From Phoronis australis (taxonomy: Eukaryota; Phoronida; Phoronidae), in contig NMRA01000168.1 of assembly GCA_002633005.1 (NCBI GenBank), forward strand, positions 3,129 to 67,128: DNA of 64,000 nucleotides, given 5' to 3'. Shown here one piece after another: positions 1 through 11,129 of the stretch. Position 1 is the first letter of the stretch. Each line of letters starts with the position of its first letter. Below the pieces are notes generated by a model. It saw only the letters and a program-made list of their open reading frames with translations. It was not told where the DNA came from and did no database searches. Position numbers and translations under genes: made by a program.

Positions 1-463
1 CAGTGAGCGGATTTCGCCTACCGCCCGTTTAAAATACACGGGACGAAATTAGTACAGAACGCGATAGAACGTATTGTAGTGCGAATCTGAAGTTCATTTG
101 CCATAACAGCAATGCTTTTGGACATTTTTCGAACTAAACGGCTAAAAACTCGAAGACAATAACAGAATACACTCTGCTACCGTATTGGGCAAATGACCAA
201 ACGACAAGCTTTTGCCCCACTTCCCGTGACGTCACAGTTAAGTCTCACATAATCTCGCGTTATTGTTATAAACTCGCAAAAGGCCTGATAGTACCGCTTG
301 CCTTCAACCCTCGACTTAGTGGTGTTACACAACCGACGTGAACTCATGTAACCGAGACAGTAAAACTAGGTTAATTTATTTGACCCTGTGCTTAGACGAA
401 TATGCATCGACACGCAAAGTGGCATCAGCCTGACAACCTATTACGCAACTGCTACTCTAACCT

Positions 464-625
464 AAAAATAGCAGCCGACCAGTTGGTCGGCTGATGGCCG
501 GTCGGCTGAAGGGTCGGCTGAAGGGTCGGCTAGGGAGTCGCCTTATGCCAGTCGGCACTGCGGGCGGCTGCCGGTCGGCTAATTTTTAGCCGACCGGTCG
601 ACGGCTAGTCGTCGACCAATTTCCG
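464..625. repeat. GTCGGCTGAAGG short tandem repeat with hairpin
   Basis: Variants of GTCGGCTGAAGG recur several times. At 571-597 there is a perfect inverted repeat with 12-nt arms (CCGGTCGGCTAA at 571-582 and its complement at 586-597) around a TTT loop. The patch is local, GC-rich and unlike its AT-rich surroundings. Confidence 0.75.
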
Positions 626-783
626 ACCGGGCGGACAAAAATTCGTGATGTGTGCTGTACGTCTCATAGCTTTCGCATTGGCACCGCCACCTCTGCGGCC
701 AGCCGTGGCGTCCCAGAACCGGTGATCCAGCGCATGGGGCGCTGGAAATCTGACGCACTAAAAAACTACATACGCATGTCTGC

Positions 784-985
784 TTTTCCTCTTCCCCAGG
801 CTTCTTGAACTCCTGGTGAGCCTGTTGTTGCAGCTCCCCACTTCTCTCACTTTGCTTTTCAGCCCCTCCCACTCCTCTGGGTCTGTGGTTTCAGCCCCCT
901 AGGTCAGGTCTGTTGTTGCAGCCGGCCTCCTCCCGTTCGCAGGTCTGTTGTTGCAGCCTGTGGCCCAAGGTCTGTAGTTGCAGGC
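784..985 (+). repeat. Interspersed 14-mer GTCTGTTGTTGCAG repeats
   Basis: The string CTGTTGTTGCAG or a close variant occurs at least four times, separated by short GC-rich spacers. Each copy resembles a splice acceptor (a T-rich stretch followed by CAG), but no coding frame continues between copies. Confidence 0.6.
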
Positions 986-1185
986 TTCAATTTCTAGTCA
1001 TTAGTCCTAGTTACCTTTACTTCCAGTTCGTTATGTTCTTGTTTTTTATATTTTAGACTTATGTATTCTAGTTTTCTGTTATACCGTTATTAGTACCGAT
1101 ATTTTATCATAGTCTAACTAGCTTGTTATTGCCCGGGTTCCGCTTCCTCGGATGGGCGATGTCAGCATTCCCGTGCTGCCATTAT

Positions 1186-1331
1186 GGCGTTTTGTCCATG
1201 CCCATCTTGCAGAGTCTTAGTTAGTTTTTTCTATTTACGTCATAATAAATGACAATATTTGCAATCCTCCTCTTGTTTTACTCTGCAACATAGCTAGTGG
1301 AGTACCCCGAGTAAAATAGATTACGATAAAT
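1186..1331 (+). repeat. Direct repeat, left copy flanking the poly-C tract
   Basis: About 146 nt starting GGCGTTTTGTCCATG are repeated with few changes at 1962-2108. Each copy contains an AATAAA-like box (ATAATAAATG) and the same CTCTGCAACATAGCT segment. The two copies bracket the poly-C run. Confidence 0.85.
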
Positions 1332-1581
1332 TAAATTTAGCTTGGTAAATGCATTTATCGTCATTATTTTGACATTTGTCTCTTTATTTTGAGACCAGTC
1401 CTTAGGGTTTATTTTGCACTACTCATCTCTTTTTATAGCCTCAAGGACCTACTTTTGTATTCATACATTTCTCTACGCGACACCTGATTGGTCGCCCATA
1501 TTTCCTATGTTCAGTTCAACGTGGTCTCTCCCATTCAGCCACCTACCTCGTCGTCTACAAGACCTACGTTCGTTCTCTGCA

Positions 1582-1898
<317 letters not shown>

Positions 1899-1961
1899 NG
1901 CCCTTCAGGCAGTTCTTTTGTTTTGTTCCCTCTTTCAGGGCTATTCATTGTACACGCCGGT

Positions 1962-2108
1962 GGGCGTTTTGTCCATGCCTATCTTGCAGAGTCTTAGTTA
2001 GTTTTATCTATTTACGTCATAATAAATGGCAATATTCGCAATCCTCCTTTTGTTTTACTCTGCAACATAGCTCGTGGCGTACCCCAGGCAAAATAGATTA
2101 CGATAAAT
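1962..2108 (+). repeat. Direct repeat, right copy flanking the poly-C tract
   Basis: Second copy of the segment at 1186-1331, in the same orientation. It differs by a few substitutions, for example GTGGCGTACCCC against GTGGAGTACCCC. Confidence 0.85.
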
Positions 2109-2269
2109 ACAGCAAAGAATTACTGGTGAAAATTCCGGACGGCGATCAGGCGACTATTTTAGACCGCGCTAGTTTCAATCTGGGTCATCATAAATAGATC
2201 AATTGCCAGCCAAATACTTAAGCGTTCCCAGCAATACCTGCAAAATCAAATCTAACGAAAACGTTTTGT

Positions 2270-4185
2270 TATTAATGCTACGCTGAGAACTAAAATGTTT
2301 TCAGAAAATTGCAACCCAACATCGGGTATGCATTTTTACTGACGCTGCGTTCCTCGACTCTCCCTCGCTGGTGGTATAAAATCTGCTTTTTGGGATGTAT
2401 TCCTTACATCAAATTCAACGAAGCAGCAAAGTTTCCACTGTTACTTTCCCGCTGATCTGATAAATACAAGGTAGAGCTCAGTCGCTGACTCGAGGATGCG
2501 AGAAAATCCAGCCAAAATCAGGCGCTCTCATTTGAAATACACGATAATATCTCTCGAAGTCTTGCTTTTCTCGAGAGTTCCTAACCCTATTGAACTCCGT
2601 CTACCCAGGTTATTGTCGGATGGCGGATGGTCACGTGGTCTCCTGGCATGAAAATACTCTGTCCTGGCGTGAGCTATTTTCGGTCCTTGCATAATAAATA
2701 TTGGCCTTGGCGTCATCAATTATTGGTCATAACGTGATGGATTCCGGTTTTGAGTTGTTTTTGGTCCAGCAGAGATAATTAAAATTCTTGATTAGAAAAT
2801 ATGTGTGCTGGAATTTTTTCCTCTTTGGTTGATGACTTAATCATCTTTATCGAGATTCCCCGTGACTGCTTATTGATTGATTTCTAGTGCCGCATCTCCG
2901 TCATCCCTTGTTTGGTTTTCGGAAATTAAAGTCAGAAGCGTCGTAAATGTTTCCTTTGTGGTGATTTCTGTTTGTGCACTGTTTCGCCTGTCTATTCATC
3001 ATTGTCTCTTGGACGTGCGCATAATGGTGACGGAGACGTATATTATCTCAGTCATGAATTAGTAATCATACACCGCTGGATAAACAGTGGTGGAAATTGA
3101 TCTACCAGTAGAGAAGGTTATAATTAGTGACAACTCTAATATTGATTGATATGTGAATATAGTTACAGTGTGCGCTCACATTGTAATTATAATAAAGATA
3201 TAGCTTTTGGTCATTTGTCTCGGACCTTAATCGCCAATAGCATGGCACTTGCAGAAGCTTATCTTGTTCTCGCTTTTCTGATCTACGTCGATTGCGGTAC
3301 CACGCGTACGTATGATATGTGTTTAAAATTCATGACATTTCTAGTAATTTTTAAGTAATGGTGCACGTGCAGAACGTGTACTAAGAACCTATTGGTCGTT
3401 GACAAATTCTAAAAAATTATTAAATCGAAAATCATGTCCAGCCTATCATTGTTTGCGCTTCGCTTTGGGCAAAATAACAATTACGTGTAACTCTGGCGCT
3501 CTTTGTAGACAGGTGTATTCTGTAGATTTCTTCTGTATTTATCTTTACTGCCATTATGATCAAAATAGTTCAATAAAGCTACGGTACTCTTGTGACACAG
3601 AAATTTGTAGTAAGTTTCCTTTTTTTCTGAACTTAGTGACATAAAATTGCAATATTCGCAATTATCGGTGTTTAATATTTCTAAATATGTATGCATGAGG
3701 TGTTTGAACGGACATCCTTTTCTGATTATTGCGCACACAGATAGTTATATCATCATCCCCGAAGCAGATGCTTAAAGCATTGGATTGAGGAAAATGAGTA
3801 GTGTTTCTGGAACAGAGCTATTTTTCCAAAGATTAAAATCATTTTAGAAATTGTAAACTGAAGTGCTTTCGATATTATATTGATCTTAACATGTGAAAAA
3901 CGAGTGCATTATCGTGCGCCTATAATTTGAGATCGGATGTGCATGTCAATTTTACGTTATTAGTTAAACAGGGACGATATGATGATTGCCCTACGTATCA
4001 CGTAATCTGGCACAACATCCGGGTGAAGAGTAACGGACATGTTTTTGCACGCACAACATAAACAAAAACCTTGACATTTCCTAGTGTGCGGTTGGAGGCT
4101 ATCTCTTGACAGATTACCAAATGTTTGTTGGAAATCTTAAAATAGGACTACCATTGGAAATAGGGTAAAGAAATTTGGTACCGTA
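2270..4185 (+). repeat. Segmental duplication block carrying lectin exon 1 (copy 1)
   Basis: This block is collinear with 55440-57655 continued at 62425-62565, where the second copy is split by an LTR retrotransposon. Shared landmarks, in order, are the CTCCCTCGCTGGT segment, the GTCTTGCTTTT segment, the GGTCACGTGGTCT segment, signal-peptide exon 1, and the CCACCATTGGAAATAGGGT-like segment at the right end (CTACCATTGGAAATAGGGT here). Parts near 2470-2830 also belong to a dispersed foldback family seen at 25555-26130. The duplication covers about 1 kb of upstream sequence, so both copies probably share promoter elements. Confidence 0.85.
3242..3305 (+). CDS. Exon 1 (signal peptide) of CTLD-PAN lectin gene A
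   Basis: The ATG at 3242 opens 21 codons plus one base ending at a GTACGT donor (3306), so the exon ends in phase 1. The peptide has a short polar start, a hydrophobic core (YLVLAFLIYV) and a small-residue end (DCGTT), as in a cleavable secretion signal. A paralogous exon of identical length, phase and border is at 56529-56592, and the conservation includes the residues around the ATG. The phase matches the start of exons a (10067) and c (26490). The product should be secreted. The transcription start cannot be placed; the sequence upstream of the ATG is conserved between both copies (GGACCTTAATCG just before the start). Confidence is high for the exon; the splicing partner is inferred from phase. 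Confidence 0.85.
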
Positions 4186-5083
4186 GACTCCGCCTTATTC
4201 AATATGTGTAGGAGTCAAAGGTGTGATGCCCCACTGAGGAAATGAGTTGAATTGTAGGGTTTACAGTGCAGTTTAACGTGTTTAAGCTTCAAATATTGCA
4301 CATAAAAATACAGATCCCTATAAGTGCAGAGACTCGTCAAGGCCCCACGCAATGCTTGACTTTTTTTGAATTTGCAGTTTGGGCTTTATTGAAATACAGC
4401 AAAAATAAAATGTATTGATAATACAGTTGGCACAATCGCTGGGCTTCTGGTGTGTGAATTACACTGAAATCGTCCAATGCAACCAATAGCTAACGTTGCC
4501 CAGTGGACGCACTGCCTCAACAAAAGCCGTCTCAATTGCTCCCATTTTGCTTTTGCGTTGAACTAATCGTTGTACTTGAGCATTTGAGCAGGGACCTCGC
4601 GCTTCCACTTACGCTACGGGTCCCGCACTTACTTAATCAGGTACTGGTAACTGGTTACCATTGTAGCCCTATGTTCAAAATGATAGGGGAGACCCTGTTA
4701 CGATTGACCAGGTTTTAAAAATATATGGATTCATTGGGTATACAAGTATATATTTTAGAAAATAATTGAAAATGTGACCCTTGTAACGAAAATAAATCAG
4801 GTACCTTTGATATTTCTATTTCAGTGTACACACCTAAATGTACATGTAAATTTTGCTGTTTACCGAAAATTCAAAAAACCTCTGCTATACGAAACGGGCA
4901 CTTCAAAAATAGTTGCCTACTTACTTAACTCAAATATTCATCAACAGTTTCATCGACTCTGAAAACCCTGTATTAACATTCAGACTTTTCGCATACAACT
5001 TTCTATACGACGTCGTATACTATTTAGGTCCATTACCACACGTTTTGATTAACCTCATACTACTATATAAATGTTTTAATAAA
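4186..5083. other. Intronic stretch, nothing recognised
   Basis: AT-rich sequence after the duplicated exon 1 block. The open frames at 4503-4718 and 4774-4962 have no domain-like composition and no supporting paralogue in the window. Confidence 0.5.
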
Positions 5084-5310
5084 TAGTATACGACTTTTGA
5101 ACCGCTGTCTACAAATTTTGAGAGGTCGTACACGACTTTCGGACCAATATCTACATATTTTAATTAATCGTTTACTACTTTTGGAGCATTATTCTTATAT
5201 TTTTACAAATTGTATACGCCTTTTGGGCCAATATTTACAGATTTTAATAAATCGTATATGACTTCTGGAACACTATCTACATATTTTTACTAACAGCACA
5301 CGACTTTTGT
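5084..5310 (+). repeat. 42-bp minisatellite, about 5.5 copies
   Basis: Degenerate units start near 5084, 5125, 5167, 5209, 5251 and 5293, a spacing of about 42 nt. Each unit has a GTATACGACTTTTGG-like head, a TATCTACATATTTT middle and a TAATAAA-like tail. It is a plain tandem array: there are no conserved repeats separated by unique spacers. Confidence 0.8.
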
Positions 5311-5467
5311 GTTGTATTGAAGTTATTTTGAGAGTGATGTCGTGTTGCTGGTTGAAGGCTGGTACTGGTGATTGGTCGTGTAATCTATTCATACCATTTT
5401 ATTAAAAACAGGCGGTCCGGTACACGTTGTACCAGATGTGCGTAGGCCGCGCAGCGCTGATGACCTG

Positions 5468-5625
5468 GAAATCTTTTTATTTTTTATTACTATGAAGTTA
5501 AAACCGAGCTGAAGAGCTACAGACTTCACTAATGGGTCTTGCAGACAGCCCCAGTGGGACTCGAACCCACGACTTCGAGCAAACGAAGCAGACTTATCGC
5601 GCTAAGCCACACTGCCTCCTCAACA
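5468..5625 (-). mobile_element. tRNA-derived SINE
   Basis: On the minus strand a tRNA-like head spans about 5618-5545. It has an A-box-like TGGCTTAGCGCG and a perfect T-arm, GTGGG-TTCGAGT-CCCAC (5554-5570 in + coordinates). The acceptor ends do not pair, so this is not an intact tRNA gene. About 70 nt of unique tail follow and end in an A-rich stretch (AATAAAAAATAAAAAG on the minus strand). The sequence around the insert (GGTCGTGTAATCTATTCA and what follows) recurs at 5874-5905. Confidence 0.7.
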
Positions 5626-6837
5626 CCATTTCTTTAGGTGTCCTGTTCACACTAATGGACAGTGATTGGTCAGCAGCCTTGTTAATATCTCGAAAATACG
5701 AATAAAAAGTAGCCTATTCTATTTAATCAATAGACAAGTCGTATTAGACGGTTTAGCTTGAAAAGTCGAACTATGCAAACGTGCACCGTGAAGAATTGAT
5801 GCCATTTCTGGAGCGGTGGGGCTTTGCTGAATTAGAAAATTCACGGGTCGCCCCTGTGCGGGTACTGCTTATAGGTCGTGTAATCTATTCACACCATTTC
5901 ATTACTAGGTGTCCTGCATCAAATAAGGGCCAGTGATAGTCTAGCGGTCTCCTTATAGACCGGCAGCCCAGAGCACTTAGCATAGATGAACGAGGTACTA
6001 ACATCTGACAACGGGAGCATTTAGAGTCCACCTCAGTATGTACAGAAATGGACGTCTGCCGTTGTCTGCACTCTGGATGTGACCCCTGGTGGCCTTACAA
6101 AGGGCCCAGAAAATGAGCTAGACTAAATTTTCGAGGTACCGGCCAAAACTGATTTAAAACGAACAATAGTACCGCACTGAAAATCAAATGACCCATGACA
6201 GACAAATTGCACTCTGCAATGGGTCCGGCAGAAACCAAAAATGACCCCCCAAAAATGAGCTAGCACATACATTCGAGGTACCACAAAAAACAATTACATG
6301 AGATTCAATACGTGTCACAGGTTACTAAATGCCCTATGACCGGCAGACAAAATACACTCTGGATTGTGCCTGGCAAAAACCCTCAAAAATCTCAACCATG
6401 GTATGCCATTTTTGAGACAGTTAGATTTTCATGGTATCGGCTTAAACTGAATTAAAACCAACAATCGTGCTGCACTGAACACCCAATGACCCGTGAAAGA
6501 CAAATTTTACTCTGGAAATAGTCGGCCAGAAACCCAGAAAGGACCTTAAAATAGGAGCTAAAATTGTGCATGCAGCTTCCCCCTGCTAGTTCAAGTACTC
6601 CGGTGGGAAACCCAATCCATTGGACAACAAGATGTTAAGAATTGCACCACGGAAATCGAAGTACACATATTCTCAATTGGTGACAATAGTGGTGTATTTA
6701 ATAAGTTAAGGTAGGTGNTAATGTCCTCCGTGATAAAATACAAATCACTCCTAACTGGTGCGCAGCCACGAGTTGGAGTCCCAATGCTATTTGAATAAAT
6801 ATATAAACAACGACGTGTTTCGGTGACCAACAAGGGG

Positions 6838-7108
6838 TCTCGCTGCAGCATTGCCTGGTCTGCATGCAATGACAGGGTGTGACGTCACAGCAGCACTGTG
6901 TAAGAAAGGGAAAGTGAGGCAACTGGAAATCCTGATGAAAGACTCATCTGGGACACTTATCAGCTTCTTCTCAGAGTTAATAAGCGTAGATGTCCCAGAC
7001 GAAAGAAAGTTAGAAGAATACATATGCCTCCTATTAGGGAGGAGTCAAAGATGTCAATGAAGCGAGGTATCTGAAATTAATCGAGATGACCGGAAAAATA
7101 AACAAGGT
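6838..7108 (+). pseudogene. Transposon-internal coding relic, exon 1 (HAxTGCD family)
   Basis: The frame reads LHAMTGCDVTAALCKKGKV, followed by a stretch ending EEYICLLLG. A shift of frame is then needed to continue through DVNEARYLKLIEMTGKI to a GTAATAA donor at 7109. The HAxTGCD pattern followed by a K-G-K segment is one I associate with repetitive, unnamed open frames in invertebrate genomes; that is recollection, not a database result. The frameshift and its position inside a transposon argue for a decayed transposon gene. The function is unknown. Confidence 0.5.
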
Positions 7109-7304
7109 AATAACTGTAATTTATAGAATATAATTTATAAAAGCAATGAAAATAATTGCAAATGTTTTCATAGTATTAAACCAAAAGGCCCAGTTTCACG
7201 TCATACTTACAAACAGTAAAAGGTGGTGAGGTTTTATGTTTTTGTTAGTCAACTTTTGGAAAATTGGTCCCTCGTCAATAAAATTTTCTCACTATTTATT
7301 TCAG

Positions 7305-7680
7305 GAAAAGCCGATGTCCAAAATAAAAAAGATTGACTGCGCATTACTTCCTCCTTGCCGAAAGACACTATTGATCAAGTTCAAACGAGCCCATTATGTT
7401 GCCTTGCTCTGGGGTCAGGTGGATTCGACCAATCCGACCGGGAAACGGTTTGGATCCTCTTACCTACGGTTGGAAGGTAGGCCTACAAGTTGGATACTAC
7501 ACTCCCGAATGGTTTTGTGGATCTGCCGTTCCTGATGTCCTTTTTGAAGGTGGTGGTCTTTTACAAAAAACCAAGCCGATCAATAGGCAGAGGAAATGGC
7601 AAATGGAGAAAAAAGCGAGCCCAAAATCAAGCTGGAGTAGCAGTGACGAATCTGATATTGAACCGTATTAAAACTAACAG
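7305..7680 (+). pseudogene. Transposon-internal coding relic, exon 2
   Basis: After a TATTTCAG acceptor the frame reads EKPMSKIKKIDCALLPPC, then a basic segment ending in HYVALLWGQ. A shifted frame continues with a YGWK segment, TPEWFCG and a serine/acid-rich C-terminus (SSWSSSDESD). It is joined to the preceding relic by a plausible 196-nt intron. At least one frameshift near 7440 breaks it. Read as the second exon of the same transposon gene. Confidence 0.45.
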
Positions 7681-7781
7681 GAAACTATTGTTGACATTAA
7701 ACATATACATGTAGTAACTAGATGTTCTTGTCAATACAGTGATTTTAAATATCTGTTACTATGCTGTTTGAAAGTGTTGCT

Positions 7782-8099
7782 CTATTTCATGTAGTTTTTT
7801 TTTGGATTAAAGAAGGTTTTTAAAAGCACGTATGTTACTTTTCTTTCAACGTATTGTTTAGAAGTCAATGGGATGAAAGGGCTCTTTGAAAATAATTTTC
7901 GTGGTTCCTCGGGCGCTAATTTAGGGGCCATATGTTGTCCTTGACGTATCCTTTCTGTTGGCAATTTTGATAGCGTTTTATATTTTACACAATCTGCGTT
8001 CTTAAACTTCATTGAGTGGGTTGGTTTTAGACAGTTCCTGGTATCCCAAAGTTTTACTGTTATCAGGTACTTTCCAAAATGCTTATTCTCCGCTATCAT
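7782..8099 (-). CDS. Unrecognised 105-residue frame inside the transposon
   Basis: This basic open frame, convergent with the + strand relic, is rich in Lys/Arg/Thr (for example TLSKLPTERIRQGQHMAP). It lies between the inner end of the right arm and the + strand relic. I do not recognise a domain. It could be a second transposon gene fragment or chance; no conserved start context is evident. Confidence 0.25.
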   Translation of the reverse strand: MIAENKHFGKYLITVKLWDTRNCLKPTHSMKFKNADCVKYKTLSKLPTERIRQGQHMAPKLAPEEPRKLFSKSPFIPLTSKQYVERKVTYVLLKTFFNPKKNYMK

Positions 8100-8709
8100 C
8101 CATTTAACAGTTACCAGTGTGAGAGCTCAGTAGACGCAAAAGTATAAACTCATCATCTAATATATGTCGTATATTTTCAAAATTACTTACCGGTAGTTGA
8201 GATTTCTGGGCCTGGCTAGCACAACCTACACTGGGTTTTAACTGCCATAGGGTATTTGGTAACCAGTAACATCTACACTGTATTCGAATCACATGGAATT
8301 GTTTATTGTGGTACCCCGAAGGATGACCTAGCTGCTTTTACGGTGTAATTGAGTTTCTGGCGACGCGTTCCAGAGCACAATTTGTTGTCTGTCATGGGAC
8401 ATCTAGTGCGGCACGATTATTGGTATTAAGTCAGTTTAAGCCGGTACCTCGGGTATCTAATGTACCTCAAAGTTTAGATAGCAGATACTGTAGTTGAGAT
8501 TTTTAAGGGTTTCTGCCAGGCACCGAATCCAGAGTGTATTTTGTCTGCCAGGGCATTTAGTGACCTGTGACATGTATTGAACCTCATGGAATTTGTTTTG
8601 TGTGGTACCTCGAATGTATGTGCTGGCTCATTTATTTTGGGGGGCTTTTTGGTTTCTGCCGGACCCATTCCAGAGTGCAATTTGTCTGTCATGGGTCATA
8701 TAATTGGTG

Positions 8710-9217
8710 TCCAGTGCGGTACTAGTGTTCGTTTACAACCAGTTTTGGCCGGTACCTCGAAAATCTAGTCCAGTTCAAATTTTTGATGTCATACCGTGGT
8801 CGAGATTTTTTGGGGTTTCTCCCGGGCACAATCCAGAGTGTAATTTGTCTGTCATAGGGCATTTAGTGATCTGTGACATGTATTGAACCATATGGAATTG
8901 GTTATGTGTGGTACCTCGAATGTATGTGTTAGCTCAGTTTTGGGGGGTCTTTTTTGGTTTCTGCCGGACCCATTCCAGAGCGCAATTTGTCTGTCATGGG
9001 TCATTTGGTGTTCAGTATGGTGCTATTGTTCATTTTAAATCAGTTTTGGTTTGTACCTCGAATATCTAGTCTAGCTCATTTTTGGGCCCTTTGTAAGGCC
9101 TCCAGGGGTCACACCCAGAGTGCAGACAACGGCAGACATCCCTTTCTGTACCTACTGAGGTGGACTCTAAATGCCCCCGTGGTTACATGTTGGTACCTCG
9201 TTCATCTATGCTATGTG
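8710..9217 (+). repeat. 508-bp tandem unit, copy 1 (right arm)
   Basis: This unit is followed directly by an N (9218) and then by a second 508-nt copy (9219-9726) with only a few substitutions. Each copy contains several GGTACCTCGA subunits. Confidence 0.85.
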
Positions 9218-9218
9218 N

Positions 9219-9726
9219 TCCAGTGCGGTACTAGTGTTCGTTTACAACCAGTTTTGGCCGGTACCTCGAAAATCTAGTCCAGTTCAAATTTTTGATGTCA
9301 TACCGTGGTTGAGATTTTTTGGGGTTTCTCCCGGGCACAATCCAGAGTGTAATTTGTCTGTCATAGGGCATTTAGTGATCTGTGACATGTATTGAACCAT
9401 ATCGAATTGGTTATGTGTGGTACCTCGAATGTATGTGCTAGCTCATTTTTGGGGGGTCTTTTTTGGTTTCTGCCGGACCCATTCCAGAGTGCAATTTGTC
9501 TGTCATGGGTCATTCGGTGTTCAGTATGGTGCTATTGTTCATTTTAAATCAGTTTTGGTTTGTACCTCGAATATCTAGTCTAGCTCATTTTTGGGCCCTT
9601 TGTAAGGCCTCCAGGGGTCACACCCAGAGTGCAGACAACGGCAGACATCCCTTTCTGTACCTACTGAGGTGGACTCTAAATGCCCCCGTGGTTACATGTT
9701 GGTACCTCGTTCATCTATGCTATGTG
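9219..9726 (+). repeat. 508-bp tandem unit, copy 2 (right arm)
   Basis: Same length and order as 8710-9217. The single N at the junction suggests that contig ends were abutted, so the second copy may be an assembly duplicate. Confidence 0.85.
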
Positions 9727-9885
9727 CTCTGGGCTGCCGGTCTATTAGTTTCTCGAAAATCTGAATAAAACCTGACGTGTTCTCTTTAATCAATGGAGAA
9801 GTCGTATTCGACGGTTTAGCTCGAAACGACGATCTGTATAGCCACTCCGATAAGCCTAATGTGAAAAATCGCTTATCAGAAATCG

Positions 9886-10039
9886 CAGTGGCGGATTTAA
9901 AGGGTTCCAAGGAACCGTGTCCCCCCCAAATTTTCCCAGTTTCCACTTGGCAGTTTGGGGTGTGAATGTCTGACGGGCAAAATCCTGGCTAATGCTCTGT
10001 CTTGGCTCCCCTTAACTCAAAATCCTGCATTGGGGCCTG
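9886..10039 (+). mobile_element. Short MITE with CAGTGGCGGATT ends (hAT-like)
   Basis: The element begins CAGTGGCGGATTTA and ends with an ATCCTGCATTGGGGCCTG variant of the family end. Related copies are at 17028-17154, 19034-19167, 53245-53371 (minus) and 55265-55425. All share a C-run followed by an ATTT/TTCC middle, TGTCTGACGGGCAAA and CAACTCAAAATCC. The CAGxGGCGGAT end resembles non-autonomous hAT elements. It ends 27 nt before the acceptor of exon a. Confidence 0.7.
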
Positions 10040-10066
10040 CATAACCAAACTTAAATAATTTTGCAG

Positions 10067-10215
10067 CTCGTATCCTGGATTATAATGAATCCCAGTATGT
10101 GTTAAGAGACAGTCGAGGAGTCGATTACGCCACCGCACAGAAGCATTGCCAATCATTCGGAGGTCACTTGGCTACACCGTTAACTGACACTGAAAATGAA
10201 TGGATTAGACAAAGG
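10067..10215 (+). CDS. CTLD N-terminal half exon (exon a)
   Basis: The acceptor TTTTGCAG precedes 10067 and the donor GTATGG begins at 10216. The exon enters in phase 1 and leaves in phase 0, exactly like exon c (26490-26644), to which it aligns. Visible features are Y-V-L-R-D, the first helix ending AQKHCQSFGGHLATP with the first conserved cysteine, and an acidic ENEWI helix. This is the start of a C-type lectin-like fold. No matching middle (WIG) exon was found between here and exon b at 24154, and a direct a-b joint breaks the frame. By phase it could instead splice to exon d (27066), replacing exon c, and give a 232-residue product. It is either an alternative exon or the remnant of a first CTLD. 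Confidence 0.8.
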
Positions 10216-10309
10216 GTATGGACAGTTTTCAACAAAAGTGATTATGTGAATTGTTTCGTTTTTGTTAATCACTTGTTAATGGCTGTCATTCTGTACTATT
10301 CTTGAACAG

Positions 10310-10430
10310 GGTAGAGTTCAGTAACGCTAAGACCTCGCTAAGACTTCGCGAGGTTATTTGAGATGTTGCCGTGAATTTCAAAATGAGAGCACGAGATTTT
10401 GGTAAGATTTTGTAGTAGCGAGACAACCCA
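10310..10430. repeat. Dispersed AT/GA repeat related to 16880-17020
   Basis: The string TAGAGTTCAGTAACGC, followed by AGACTTCGCGAGG, is shared in order with 16890-17010 and, more distantly, with 55740-55860 and 2470-2600. The copies at 16880-17020 have CCTCGCTA near one end and TAGCGAGGTCCTAGC near the other, which suggests a small foldback element. Confidence 0.5.
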
Positions 10431-10509
10431 GATCGAAAGTGCTGCACGTGTTTATGTCCTAAGTATTACTCCTTGGTTCCCTGCGTGCCGCTAGGTGGGC
10501 GGTAGCCGC

Positions 10510-11006
10510 GCCAGCACGCAGGTATCACTTCATTTTCATGGGGAATTTTTTTACACCGGCGTTTCTGATTGGTTAGTCAAATTCTCAACAGGGAGCGCTT
10601 TACACAAACAATCTGGCATGACTGATGGACTGCAGTGTAAATTGGCCTGTTGGGCAGACAAATCGGTGTTTAAAATTCATGTTCAGTAAATGTGAATCCT
10701 AGACATTGCGGTGGCGCCTTTTCGCCTGTCAATGACTTTTGTTTACGATACTGCCCTGTATTCACACACTATGAATAACACACCGTTATATCGGCCAGAT
10801 ATGTGTTTATTGTACATGTACATGTACGTGCTTCAAGCACGCGGCTTTTAAACATCACTGCAGAAACGAAATAGTTGCTTCGACGCAACTTGCATGACAA
10901 GGCTAAATATCGTTCACAGTCCGCCATTTTTTTCACGATGTTGTAAAGGTAACCAATGACTGCTGAGGTTAAAGCGCGTGCCACTGCGTGATACCTGCGT
11001 GCTGGC
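10510..11006. mobile_element. Foldback element with perfect 19-bp inverted ends
   Basis: GCCAGCACGCAGGTATCAC at 10510-10528 is matched by its exact complement at 10988-11006. The complementarity continues imperfectly outwards over about 20 nt. The interior of about 460 nt has no coding signal. It is a MITE-like element inside the intron after exon a. Confidence 0.8.
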
Positions 11007-11129
11007 TAGGCACGTAGGGGACCAGCGAGCTAGGTATTAGTGCTAGTAGCGCTAGAAGCATTAACAGCAACAGTTGTTGTAGCAAAAGCAATTTCATAAT
11101 CACGACACTTAGCGTTAGTGATGGTTCTA

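Larger units (their letters stand above)
1..1185. other. Non-coding stretch with short repeats
   Basis: I see no convincing exon here. The stretch holds a GTCGG-rich repeat patch (464-625) and a patch of short GTCTGTTGTTGCAG-like repeats (about 784-985). The open frame on the minus strand across 579-872 follows these repeats and has no recognisable domain. Confidence 0.5.
5956..9744. mobile_element. DNA transposon with repeat-built inverted arms and TTA flanks
   Basis: The ends are TAGACCGGCAGCCCAGAGCA at 5956 and its complement ending at 9744, each flanked by TTA (5953-5955 and 9745-9747). The left arm (5956-6560) is the reverse complement of parts of the right arm (about 8290-9744). Both arms consist of roughly 140-160-nt subunits marked by GGTACCTCGA. 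The interior carries a conserved two-exon coding relic on the + strand (6838-7680) and an unrecognised minus-strand frame (7782-8099). An unoccupied relative of the target is visible at about 5640-5765, where the same flank (TCTCGAAAAT and what follows) continues without the element. I do not recognise the superfamily. Confidence 0.75.

Noticed and set aside
5084-5310. CRISPR-like periodic repeats
   Set aside because: The 42-nt units are contiguous and degenerate with no unique spacers, and the genome is animal.
5545-5618. Functional tRNA gene
   Set aside because: T-arm and boxes are good, but the acceptor stem does not pair and an A-rich tail follows, which fits a SINE.
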